Shown here: piece after piece, positions 7,424 through 13,201 of the stretch | Position numbering within the stretch: the first letter of the stretch is position 1 | How the letters are laid out: each line of letters starts with the position of its first letter | Assembly (NCBI GenBank): GCA_913020705.1 | Contig: CAJWBY010000137.1 | Coordinates: 1-13,201 of the forward strand | Length of the DNA: 13,201 bases | DNA from: an uncultured Colwellia sp. | GTDB lineage: Bacteria; Pseudomonadota; Gammaproteobacteria; Enterobacterales; Alteromonadaceae | Direction of reading: 5' to 3' | Translations under genes and position numbers: made by a program | Notes under the pieces: model-generated | The model's input: the letters and a program-made list of their open reading frames with translations, nothing else | The model's database searches: none | Told to the model about the DNA's origin: nothing

Positions 7424-7437
7424 TTGATGTGGACCAA
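7424..7437 (-). promoter_or_regulatory. FNR-like box centred at -41.5 of the ackA promoter
   Basis: TTGGT-CCAC-ATCAA on the minus strand (TTGAT-GTGG-ACCAA on plus) matches the FNR consensus TTGAT-N4-ATCAA at 9 of 10 positions. Its centre (7430.5) is 41.5 bases upstream of the start site predicted from the TATAAT at 7396-7401. That is the canonical position of a class II FNR/CRP-family activator, which takes the place of the missing -35. Binding has not been shown. Confidence 0.5.
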
Positions 7438-7522
7438 GGAATGTCACTTTAAGGTAACATCAATAAAACTAGTTACAACTTTGTGCTATCTTTTAAATAG
7501 AACTTCCTATAGTGTGTCGCTT

Positions 7523-7954
7523 ATGAATATGAGTTTAGTAGAACTAATAAAGTTAGGCCGGAAGTATATGGAACTTTGGCCTCAAAGAGCGGAATTGGGT
7601 AATTATTTTGCCGAGTATCAAGCTGTTCAAATTAGCCGTTTGGCTTTTCGGTATTTACCGGGTATTGCTTTGTTTTCTTTTATCATGCAGATTTATCTTG
7701 GTTCAGTTACCTTATTGCCACAAGCGCTGGTTTATAGTTTATTTATATTAAGTATTCCAGCTCAAGCATTATTGATATTGGGTGTTAAAGCCGATAAATT
7801 CCTACCAGTATCTTTGGCTTCTTGGTATAAAGAAAGTGTTGCTAAGGTGAACGAAGCGGGTGGTTCAATAAAACTATCAGTGCATAAGCCTCGTTTTATT
7901 GATTTAGCAAAGTTGCTTAATATAAGCCACCAATCACAAAACTCTAAATTCTAA
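7523..7954 (+). CDS. yfbV: UPF0208 / DUF412 inner-membrane protein YfbV
   Basis: The product is 143 residues from the chosen ATG; E. coli YfbV is about 150. Two hydrophobic segments lie at about residues 44-62 and 66-88, joined by a short turn, with cytoplasm-like polar ends. The pattern follows E. coli YfbV: LIKLGRKYMELWP for FRRGQHYSKTWP, LAFRYLPGIALF for YAIRFMPPIAVF, SIPAQALLILG for SLPMQGLWWLG, and an LPVSLASWY motif for LPPAILNWF. In E. coli YfbV has been reported to take part in insulating the Ter macrodomain; its biochemical role is unclear. The frame stays open upstream to a TTG at 7424, but that stretch has no family similarity and covers the ackA promoter, so I start at 7523 (ATG at 7529 is an alternative). 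The ribosome binding site is weak. The divergent ackA neighbour supports the call. Confidence 0.88.
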   Translation: MNMSLVELIKLGRKYMELWPQRAELGNYFAEYQAVQISRLAFRYLPGIALFSFIMQIYLGSVTLLPQALVYSLFILSIPAQALLILGVKADKFLPVSLASWYKESVAKVNEAGGSIKLSVHKPRFIDLAKLLNISHQSQNSKF

Positions 7955-7964
7955 TTATTCCCCG

Positions 7965-7998
7965 AAAAGTACCGTTAATTATCGTTAACTGTACTTTT
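7965..7998. terminator. Bidirectional terminator shared by yfbV and rlmA, overlapping the rlmA stop codon
   Basis: AAAAGTAC (7965-7972) pairs with GTACTTTT (7991-7998). After one mismatch, GTTAA (7974-7978) pairs with TTAAC (7985-7989) around a 6-base loop. The arms end in A- and T-runs, fitting termination in both directions. The left half is intergenic; the right half encodes the last codons of rlmA, whose TAA is at 7975-7977. Confidence 0.7.
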
Positions 7999-8796
7999 AT
8001 AAACACGTATTAAAAAATCAGCTTGGCAAGTAAACTGACTTCTTGCTTTTAAATCGTTGACTAAGTTATCTGTTGTTTTAAAAGCAAAAGGTGTCATTGA
8101 AAGTAAATTTACAATGTCTTCACCAGTCGTAAACTCCATTGCATAACTTACTTCTTTTTGTTCAATTAAAGTCAGATGTTCAATGGGGTTTTTACTAACG
8201 TCATGCTGCTTTGCTTCTCGGTATATTAATGCTTTCAGCTCTATCAAATGGTTCTTTGCCGGTGTAACCGTTACTAAATATCCATCATCAGCTAATACTC
8301 TTGTAAATTCTTCCTCAAGAATGGGAGCATAAATAGAATTTATCCAAGAAAAATAATTATCCTTGAAGGGTAAATTTGACAATGTGCCAACACTAAATTG
8401 GCAATCTTTATATTTTTTAGCTGCATTCTTAACGGCGTTCTTGGCAATATCAATACCATAAACATCATTTGTCGCGCGTACATATTGTTGAGTATAAAAC
8501 CCTTCACCACAACCAGCGTCAAATACAGGCTTTGTTAAATCAGCATATTTGTTATACAGGTGTTGTAATTCATCAGCAAGCGGTTGATAAAATCCTTTAT
8601 CTAAAAATGAACGACGTGCGTTCACCATTGCTTTATTATCGCCAGGATCTTTTGAATGCTTATGCTGAACAGGCAATAAATTCACATAACCTTCTTTAGC
8701 CTGATCAAAGCTATGGTTACTTTCGCAACGATAGCTTTTATTAATTAGTACTAATGACTTTTTACAAATAGGACAAATATATTGAGCAATAAACAT
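7975..8796 (-). CDS. rlmA: 23S rRNA (guanine-745-N1)-methyltransferase RlmA
   Basis: The product is 273 residues, about the E. coli length. It methylates N1 of G745 in 23S rRNA helix 35 using S-adenosylmethionine. The N-terminal zinc ribbon is intact (C8, C11, C24, H28), followed by the family signature AKEGYVNLLPVQHKHSKDPGD (residues 33-53), which is nearly identical to E. coli RlmA. The SAM-binding motif I is DAGCGEG (93-99), followed by YGIDIAKNAVKNAAKKY, and IYAPILEEEFTRVL in the acceptor region. The conserved LIELKALIY and MTPFAF segments are also present. The start at 8794-8796 lies 16 bases after the xthA stop, so it is probably cotranscribed with xthA; no strong ribosome binding site is visible. 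It converges with yfbV. Confidence 0.95.
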   Translation of the reverse strand: MFIAQYICPICKKSLVLINKSYRCESNHSFDQAKEGYVNLLPVQHKHSKDPGDNKAMVNARRSFLDKGFYQPLADELQHLYNKYADLTKPVFDAGCGEGFYTQQYVRATNDVYGIDIAKNAVKNAAKKYKDCQFSVGTLSNLPFKDNYFSWINSIYAPILEEEFTRVLADDGYLVTVTPAKNHLIELKALIYREAKQHDVSKNPIEHLTLIEQKEVSYAMEFTTGEDIVNLLSMTPFAFKTTDNLVNDLKARSQFTCQADFLIRVYKSTVNDN

Positions 8797-8812
8797 AAAA
8801 TTTACTTAACAC

Positions 8813-9619
8813 TTATTTAAACGTTGACCAAATTGGCGCATGATCTGAAGGCTTTTCAATACCACGTAGTTCATAGTCAACATCTGCTTCAATACAAGTA
8901 TCTGCCATTTTATGTGTCGCTAAAACAACATCAATTCTAAGCCCGCGATTATCAACGAAACCTTTAGAGCGATAATCAAACCAAGAGTAACGTTCTGTTC
9001 TTGTTGGGTGAAGTTCTCTGAAGGTATCTTTAAATCCCCAGTCCATTAATGTAGTAAGCCATTCTCGTTCTTCTGGCTGAAAGCTACATTTCCCTGTTTT
9101 TAACCAACGTTTTTGGTTTGGTTCACCGATACCAATATCTAAATCGCTTGGAGAAATATTAATATCTCCCATGATTACAACGTGTTCGTCAGGTGTATGA
9201 TTATCATTTAGGTATGTCATTAAATCTTTATAAAATTGACGTTTGTAGGGATATTTTGTTTCATGAGAAATATTATCACCTTGAGGAAAATAACCATTAA
9301 GTACCGTTACTTTTTCACCTTGTTCATTGGTGGTTTCAACCATCACCATACGCTTTTGAGAATCTTCAGTGTCGCTAGAAAAGCCCATTTTAACAACATT
9401 AGCTTCTTTTTTACATAACATCGCCACACCATAATGTGCTTTTTGACCATGAAAATAAACGTGGTACCCCATTGCTTCAACCGCTTCAACAGGAAATGCA
9501 TCATTATGAACTTTGATTTCTTGTAGGCCAATAATGTCAGGTTGATGTTTATCAATAATGGCTTGGAGTTGATGTAAACGCGCACGGAGGCCGTTAATGT
9601 TAAAGCTAATAATTTTCAT
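8813..9619 (-). CDS. xthA: Exodeoxyribonuclease III / AP endonuclease
   Basis: The product is 268 residues from the chosen start, the same length as E. coli ExoIII. It cuts DNA 5' of abasic sites and removes 3' blocking groups and nucleotides in base excision repair. Conserved residues are all present: [13 protein letters not shown] at the N-terminus, LQEIKV with metal ligand E34, NGYFPQG with Y110, [14 protein letters not shown] with D152 and N154, [10 protein letters not shown] with D230, and the terminal SDHAPIW with D259 and H260. An in-frame ATG at 9664 would add 15 residues ([15 protein letters not shown]) with no family match; ATG at 9619-9617 aligns with the E. coli start. A short GAG precedes it by about 8 bases. 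It is divergent from rstA and upstream of rlmA. Confidence 0.97.
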   Translation of the reverse strand: MKIISFNINGLRARLHQLQAIIDKHQPDIIGLQEIKVHNDAFPVEAVEAMGYHVYFHGQKAHYGVAMLCKKEANVVKMGFSSDTEDSQKRMVMVETTNEQGEKVTVLNGYFPQGDNISHETKYPYKRQFYKDLMTYLNDNHTPDEHVVIMGDINISPSDLDIGIGEPNQKRWLKTGKCSFQPEEREWLTTLMDWGFKDTFRELHPTRTERYSWFDYRSKGFVDNRGLRIDVVLATHKMADTCIEADVDYELRGIEKPSDHAPIWSTFK

Positions 9620-9701
9620 AAAAACGCTCGGAATTAATTTTTTGAACATGCTACCAGATGTCATGAGAGAAGGTTATTATTAATTACTCACTAATAGCCT
9701 T

Positions 9702-9732
9702 TATATACATTTTTTTGATAAATAAGTTTCAA
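9702..9732 (-). promoter_or_regulatory. Possible xthA promoter
   Basis: The minus strand reads TTGAAA (9727-9732, 5 of 6) followed by TATATA (9702-9707) after a long 19-base spacer; an overlapping TATAAA lies two bases further on. The predicted start near 9695 gives a leader of about 75 bases. The -35 element is directly next to the TGTAA repeats at 9734-9769. Confidence 0.3.
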
Positions 9733-9733
9733 T

Positions 9734-9769
9734 TGTAATCAAGTGTAACCCTAGTGTAATTCCCTGTAT
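9734..9769 (+). promoter_or_regulatory. Four tandem TGTAA-type half-sites, probable RstA operator
   Basis: TGTAA at 9734, 9744 and 9755 and TGTAT at 9765 repeat in the same orientation with 10-, 11- and 10-base steps, about one helical turn each. This is the usual layout for OmpR/PhoB-class regulators, which bind direct repeats as head-to-tail dimers. The spacing and core match the E. coli RstA box (TACATNTNGTTACA, reverse TGTAACNANATGTA): the first pair agrees at 10 of 12 fixed positions. The array lies between xthA and rstA and ends just before the putative rstA -35. Autoregulation is inferred. Confidence 0.6.
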
Positions 9770-9773
9770 TAGC

Positions 9774-9802
9774 GCTTGTTAAACGATTGTTGATTGTCTA
9801 AT
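9774..9802 (+). promoter_or_regulatory. Possible rstA promoter
   Basis: TCTAAT (9797-9802) is a fair -10. The -35 at 17 bases (GCTTGT, 9774-9779) is poor, and TTGTTA (9776-9781) gives a 15-base spacer. A weak -35 directly after a tandem operator fits activation by a response regulator. The start would be near 9809, about 80 bases before the ATG. Confidence 0.3.
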
Positions 9803-9879
9803 CTAGCGTTTATTAAATGTGTAGTTGAAATGCCTTATTTTATTTTTTAAATTGATGGCAGCATAAGTAAATAAACTCT

Positions 9880-9884
9880 AGGAG
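9880..9884 (+). promoter_or_regulatory. Strong ribosome binding site of rstA
   Basis: AGGAG stands five bases before the ATG at 9890. It is the strongest Shine-Dalgarno seen in the window and fixes the start of rstA. Confidence 0.8.
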
Positions 9885-9889
9885 TTAAC

Positions 9890-10603
9890 ATGTCAGATAA
9901 AGCCGCAGTGAAAAAAGTATTACTTGTTGAAGATGATCGTCAGTTATCCGATTTAGTCTCTGATTTTTTAGAAAGTGAAGGGTATCACGTAAAACAAGAG
10001 TTTCGTGGTGATACTGTGGAAAAGCGTATCGAGAAATTTTCTCCAGATATTATTATTCTAGATGTCATGTTACCAGGTAAAGATGGTTTTGCGGTTTGCC
10101 GAGATATTCGTCCCACTTATAAAGGACCAGTCTTGATGCTTACGGCTAAAGGAACGGATTTTGATCAAGTCTTAGGCCTAGAGATTGGCGCTGATGATTA
10201 TGTGATAAAACCTGTAGAACCTCGTGTTTTACTCGCTCGTGTTAATGCTTTGCTTCGCCGTGGAGAATTACCATCGAATGGTAATGAAAAATCTGAAATA
10301 AGTTTTGGTGGATTACATATTAGTAAACGTTCACGTCAAGTAACACTTCAAAATCAAAATATTGATTTAACCAGCCAAGAATTTGATTTGTTATGGCTTT
10401 TAGCAAATCGTGCGGGTGAAGTTCAAAATCGTGATTTTATCTACAAGGCCGTGGTAGGAAGGGAATATGATGGTATGGATAGAAGTGTTGATGTGCGTAT
10501 TTCTAGACTACGTAAGAAACTTCATGATTGTAATGAGACACCATTTCGTATCAAAACTATTTGGGGGCAAGGTTATTTATTTGTACCTGATGCATGGAGT
10601 TAA
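9890..10603 (+). CDS. rstA: OmpR-family response regulator, RstA-like
   Basis: The product is 237 residues. The receiver domain (about 8-122) has the acidic pocket in LLVEDDRQ (14-16), phosphoacceptor D58 in IILDVMLPGKDG, T85 in LMLTAKG, and K107 in DDYVIKPVEP. The C-terminal winged-helix DNA-binding domain (about 138-235) ends in RSVDVRISRLRKKLHD and RIKTIWGQGYLFVPDAW. That last segment and the GKDGFAVCRDIR stretch resemble E. coli RstA more than other OmpR-family members, hence the symbol. It would bind DNA as a dimer once phosphorylated by RstB. The upstream TGTAA repeats are a likely target. The cognate kinase follows after 98 bases, with a terminator hairpin in between, unlike the close spacing usual for rstA-rstB. 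The signal and regulon in this organism are unknown. Confidence 0.9.
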   Translation: MSDKAAVKKVLLVEDDRQLSDLVSDFLESEGYHVKQEFRGDTVEKRIEKFSPDIIILDVMLPGKDGFAVCRDIRPTYKGPVLMLTAKGTDFDQVLGLEIGADDYVIKPVEPRVLLARVNALLRRGELPSNGNEKSEISFGGLHISKRSRQVTLQNQNIDLTSQEFDLLWLLANRAGEVQNRDFIYKAVVGREYDGMDRSVDVRISRLRKKLHDCNETPFRIKTIWGQGYLFVPDAWS

Positions 10604-10620
10604 TTTTTGATCTTACATCT

Positions 10621-10638
10621 CGGGGCTAATTAGCCCCG
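10621..10638 (+). terminator. G+C-rich terminator/attenuator hairpin between rstA and rstB
   Basis: CGGGGCTAATTAGCCCCG is a perfect 18-base palindrome: a 7-bp stem (CGGGGCT/AGCCCCG) with an AATT loop. It is followed by TTATTTGTTTTT, a T-rich though interrupted tract. It lies 17 bases after the rstA stop codon. It looks like a rho-independent terminator that would give more rstA than rstB, or a partial attenuator. Confidence 0.75.
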
Positions 10639-10701
10639 TTATTTGTTTTTATTGATAAATAACCATCACTTTTTTGATACCTAAACCTGTCGAGTAAACA
10701 T

Positions 10702-11982
10702 ATGAAACTCAATCGTTCATTTTTTAGTTTGTACTTTATAATTGTTTTCATTTTCATAGTGTTTACATGGTTATTAGATGAAGTGTGGAGTTCTTATTTA
10801 GAACAGGACATTGAATCCTATACCGGTTATAAAACGATGTTGGCGGCTGTTGGCGGTTACTTACAGAATTATCCTCAGGATGAGTGGCCGGATATTATCA
10901 ACAAAACAAGTGATAAGTTTGAATTAAACTTTAGCTTAATGGCGTTATCTGATTTAGGTAATGGGCATCGTAAAGATAAAAAATCACTCAGAAAAGGCAA
11001 CACCTACGTTTATTACGACAATGATGAAGTTATGCTACATCATTTACTTGAAGGCACAAATACGCTCCTTACTTTAGGCCCAGCTAAAATGCCGACACGG
11101 CCACGTGTAGAAGCATTGATTCGAGTTTTATTGATGACTTTTTTGGGAGGTATTATCTATTACTGGCTTAGGCCTATGTCGCGAGATCTTGATCAATTAC
11201 GAAAATCGACAGGGCAATTTGGTGATGGAAATTTAGGGATACAAGCACCGACAGCAAAATCTAGAATGATAAAGCCGATGGTTAGCGCTTTTAATATGAT
11301 GGCGCAACGTATAAAGCAGCTCATTGAGGCACATCAAGAACTGACTAATGCAGTGGCCCATGAATTGCGTACGCCACTTGCTCGTTCTAAATTCGCTTTA
11401 CAAATGTTATCAACCAGTAAAGATGAAATTAAACAAGCCAAGTATCGGGATCAAATTTCTAGTGATATAAATGAGTTAGAAGAACTGATCAATGAAATGC
11501 TACTTTACGCTAAGTTTGATAGTGACAAACCAAGTTTACTCATCGAGCAATACTCGATAGGTGAATTGATTAATGGTCAATTGGACAATTATCAACATTT
11601 CTCTAGTTCTATCATTTTTGATAATAAGATTGGTCACGTTAGAATAAGTTGTGATGCCCATTTTATATTGAGGGCCGTTAATAACTACATTAGCAATGCT
11701 ATTAAATATGGCGGAAGCCAAATTAAGGTTACGCTATTAACAAATGATTGTGACTGTATTATTACCGTAGAAGATGATGGTGAGGGAGTTAGTGATGAGC
11801 TTAAGCCTGTTATTTTTGATGCATTTTCTCGTGGCGATAAATCAAGAAATCGAGAAACTGGAGGCTTTGGCCTTGGCTTAGCCATTGTAAGCCGCATTAT
11901 GGAATGGCATCAGGGAAGTGTTGATGTTATCGATAGTGAATTAGGTGGCGCATGCTTCGTATTGAGTTGGCCATTAAAATAG
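10702..11982 (+). CDS. rstB: Membrane sensor histidine kinase, RstB-like
   Basis: The product is 426 residues. Order: membrane segment 1 (about 8-25), a periplasmic sensor domain (about 26-134), membrane segment 2 (about 137-156), HAMP linker (about 157-209), HisKA dimerisation helices with phosphoacceptor H220 in AVAHELRTPLARSK, and HATPase_c (about 315-425) with the N box (NNYISNAIKYG, around 327-337), G1 box (DDGEGV, 358-363) and G2 box (GGFGLGLAIV, 387-396). All catalytic motifs are intact. The P-R-T-P-L-A-R pattern after the histidine matches the RstB/EnvZ-type group. A GAG seven bases before the ATG is a modest ribosome binding site. It pairs with rstA immediately upstream. The periplasmic ligand cannot be told from sequence. 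Confidence 0.9.
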   Translation: MKLNRSFFSLYFIIVFIFIVFTWLLDEVWSSYLEQDIESYTGYKTMLAAVGGYLQNYPQDEWPDIINKTSDKFELNFSLMALSDLGNGHRKDKKSLRKGNTYVYYDNDEVMLHHLLEGTNTLLTLGPAKMPTRPRVEALIRVLLMTFLGGIIYYWLRPMSRDLDQLRKSTGQFGDGNLGIQAPTAKSRMIKPMVSAFNMMAQRIKQLIEAHQELTNAVAHELRTPLARSKFALQMLSTSKDEIKQAKYRDQISSDINELEELINEMLLYAKFDSDKPSLLIEQYSIGELINGQLDNYQHFSSSIIFDNKIGHVRISCDAHFILRAVNNYISNAIKYGGSQIKVTLLTNDCDCIITVEDDGEGVSDELKPVIFDAFSRGDKSRNRETGGFGLGLAIVSRIMEWHQGSVDVIDSELGGACFVLSWPLK

Positions 11983-12088
11983 TAGGTTGTACTTTATTAA
12001 TACAGTTACCGAGGTAAAAGCAATCGATTGAGCAGAGGTATTGAAATTTGCTAAATAAATGAAAATAAAACTAATTAATTCAAAAATA

Positions 12089-12117
12089 TTGTCGATATAA
12101 ACTTTATAGAAAATAAT
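12089..12117 (+). promoter_or_regulatory. Possible promoter of the uncharacterised gene at 12132
   Basis: TTGTCG (12089-12094, 4 of 6), a 17-base spacer and AATAAT (12112-12117, 5 of 6) are well placed. The predicted start near 12124 would leave only about eight bases before the TTG codon at 12132, so the message would be almost leaderless. The surrounding sequence is so A+T-rich that chance matches are likely. Confidence 0.3.
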
Positions 12118-12131
12118 AAAGTTGAAGTGCA

Positions 12132-12677
12132 TTGCTTACAGAGTCAGTTGACAGTCAAATTCTGGTACACGAACTACAATTAGGTGAACAACTTAATGAA
12201 AGTGTGCACAGTGCTCGACGAGCTGATTTTTCACTACTTTTAGCAATGTTAGCCGATGACGTTCAAAGTCATAGTCAATTTTCTTTACCAAAAACAGTTC
12301 CTGATGTAAAAAATACCAACGATGCAACATTACGAAAGGAATTTGAACTTCCTGAAAATGCTCCTTTATCCCTAGATGAAAATCATACCACTTCAATATT
12401 TAATCAATCTGAGCTTATCCAAAGTAATAAAATGGCTGAATTACACTTATCAAACGCTTTATCACCTAAGCCGCTTGCATTTCGTGACGATAAGAAACAC
12501 ATCACGCAACAAATAATCAGTAATACATCACTTTATTGTCAGAAAAAATTTAATCAGAAAAAGTATAATGAAGATATTGATTTAGACATTACGAGGTTAT
12601 CATTTGATGCCAAAGGTTGGCTTAAAGCGGTTCATAACACCATCGTAAAAGCTCCTTTACTTGATGCTATTGCGTGA
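12132..12677 (+). CDS. Uncharacterised protein, possibly of the VC2046/SO_2500 family
   Basis: The product is 181 residues from a TTG start. I do not recognise a function. There is no signal peptide, membrane segment or known catalytic motif. The most conserved-looking part is near the N-terminus (ELQLGEQLNESV ... RRADFSLLLAMLADDV, about residues 14-44). A low-complexity polar middle follows, then a short ordered block (AELHLSNALSPKPLAF) and a C-terminal stretch (DITRLSFDAKGWLKAVHNT). From memory the RRADFxLLLAML element and length resemble a small gammaproteobacterial family annotated VC2046/SO_2500; I cannot confirm this. An in-frame TGA at 12123-12125 limits the start, and TTG at 12132 is the only usual initiation codon before the conserved block. 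It converges with the ychJ-type gene. Confidence 0.65.
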   Translation: MLTESVDSQILVHELQLGEQLNESVHSARRADFSLLLAMLADDVQSHSQFSLPKTVPDVKNTNDATLRKEFELPENAPLSLDENHTTSIFNQSELIQSNKMAELHLSNALSPKPLAFRDDKKHITQQIISNTSLYCQKKFNQKKYNEDIDLDITRLSFDAKGWLKAVHNTIVKAPLLDAIA

Positions 12678-12691
12678 TATCAGTAAATTAA

Positions 12692-12706
12692 TTTATTAAG
12701 AATAAA
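12692..12706. terminator. Weak A+T-only hairpin between the convergent genes
   Basis: TTTATT (12692-12697) and AATAAA (12701-12706) pair around a 3-base loop in the 58-base gap between the two convergent stop codons. The stem has no G or C and no clear T-run follows. It is listed only because it is the best terminator-like element in this gap. Confidence 0.2.
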
Positions 12707-12735
12707 CGTTAATGATAGAAATTGTTTTTTATAAT

Positions 12736-13201
12736 TTATAAACCGCAACATTGTTTGAATTTTTTCTTACTATTGCAAAAACATCGTTCATTTCTTTTAG
12801 GAGCAACTAGTTCTTCACTAGTGCTTACTTCACCATCTAGATAACGCCATTGGTTTTCTTCAAAAACAAACCGTGAAGTTTCCTTCATGAGGTAATACTT
12901 ACTTTGATGCTTGTAATATGCAGAAAAACAGACCGTGGGAAAGTTCTGTTCTTCATTGGCATCTTTAATAGCACTATTATTTATTTCAATCGTATATTCA
13001 CTTGCAGAATGAATGATAAGTCTTAACCATATTGTTTCTTGTGCCCACTCAGATATGTCATTTAGTGATTGTTGTTCTCTGCTAGCTTTTATATAAGTTT
13101 GATAAATATAATCAGCAGATTTTATTGCATAGGCACTATAACGAGAACGCATTAATTGTTCTGGCGATATCGCTGTTACTTCTTCAGTTATTATTAAGAA
13201 G
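12736..13201 (-). CDS. ychJ: YchJ-family SEC-C zinc-motif protein (N-terminus outside window)
   Basis: The frame is open from the right edge of the window to the TAA at 12736-12738. The ATG at 13152-13150 is internal: the residues before it (EEVTAISPEQLMRSRYSAYA across it) match the conserved YchJ segment (APDPEHLMRSRYCAF in E. coli), so the gene extends past base 13201 and its N-terminal cysteine motif is not visible. The middle is an NTF2-like domain, and the C-terminus is a SEC-C zinc motif, RCFCNSKKKFKQCCGL, with all four expected cysteines, though the usual CPCGSGKK core is changed to CFCNSKKK. The function is unknown; the SEC-C motif of SecA binds zinc and helps contact SecB and ribosomes. 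The SEC-C end and the MRSRYSAY signature make the family call firm. Confidence 0.88.
   Translation of the reverse strand, partial: FLIITEEVTAISPEQLMRSRYSAYAIKSADYIYQTYIKASREQQSLNDISEWAQETIWLRLIIHSASEYTIEINNSAIKDANEEQNFPTVCFSAYYKHQSKYYLMKETSRFVFEENQWRYLDGEVSTSEELVAPKRNERCFCNSKKKFKQCCGL

Noticed and set aside
7424..7522. A 33-codon upstream extension of yfbV from a TTG
   Set aside because: It has no similarity to the YfbV N-terminus, adds length beyond the family, and covers the ackA promoter and FNR-like box.
9620..9664. A 15-residue N-terminal extension of XthA
   Set aside because: The family starts at the MK-(I/V)-SFNINGLR position. The extra residues match nothing, and the length without them equals the E. 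coli enzyme.
1..13201. Mobile elements, CRISPR arrays, defence or phage genes, tRNA or rRNA genes
   Set aside because: No transposase, integrase, terminal repeats, regularly spaced repeats or RNA gene signatures were found; all sizeable genes belong to conserved chromosomal families.

Overview
The window looks like ordinary chromosomal core sequence from an A+T-rich marine gammaproteobacterium. The Alteromonadales, close to Colwellia or Thalassotalea, are the best guess. The reasons are gammaproteobacterial-type versions of BamC, DapE, YffB, YfbV, RlmA, XthA, RstA/RstB and YchJ, the conserved yfbV/ackA-pta divergent arrangement, and very A+T-rich spacers. The genus is an inference. No tRNA, rRNA, transposase, phage gene or CRISPR array is visible.

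Layout. (1) Bases 1-495 hold the 3' end of bamC (plus strand), closed by a perfect 14-bp bidirectional terminator. (2) Bases 623-3503 hold a tight minus-strand operon, read from right to left: an ACT-domain protein, the ArsC/Spx-like yffB, dapE, an M15 (VanY-like) carboxypeptidase and a small DUF2897-type membrane protein. The last four genes are coupled by short overlaps or short gaps. Its likely promoter is at 3598-3625, and its first ribosome binding site lies in an inverted repeat. (3) Bases 3504-3990 are a 487-base gene-free stretch with a cluster of DnaA-box-like motifs. (4) Bases 3991-7333 hold ackA-pta (minus), divergent from yfbV (plus). The ackA promoter has a perfect -10 and an FNR-like box centred exactly at -41.5. 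(5) Bases 7975-9619 hold xthA-rlmA (minus), convergent with yfbV over a terminator that overlaps the rlmA stop codon. (6) Bases 9890-11982 hold rstA and rstB (plus), separated by 98 bases that contain a G+C-rich terminator hairpin. Four tandem TGTAA-type half-sites lie between xthA and rstA. (7) Bases 12132-12677 hold an uncharacterised gene with a TTG start, convergent with a ychJ-type SEC-C gene that runs off the right edge.

How the genes fit together. The left operon links diaminopimelate/lysine synthesis (DapE) with peptidoglycan turnover (M15 peptidase) and an ACT ligand-sensing protein. It lies beside bamC, as dapE lies near the dapA-bamC region in E. coli. AckA and Pta interconvert acetyl-CoA and acetate with ATP yield, which fits control by oxygen. 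RstA/RstB is a two-component system whose own control region is shared with the DNA-repair gene xthA. No wholly new multi-gene system is evident. The most interesting material is regulatory: the tandem-repeat operator, the FNR-type ackA promoter, the rstA/rstB terminator, the 487-base spacer and the masked ribosome binding site.
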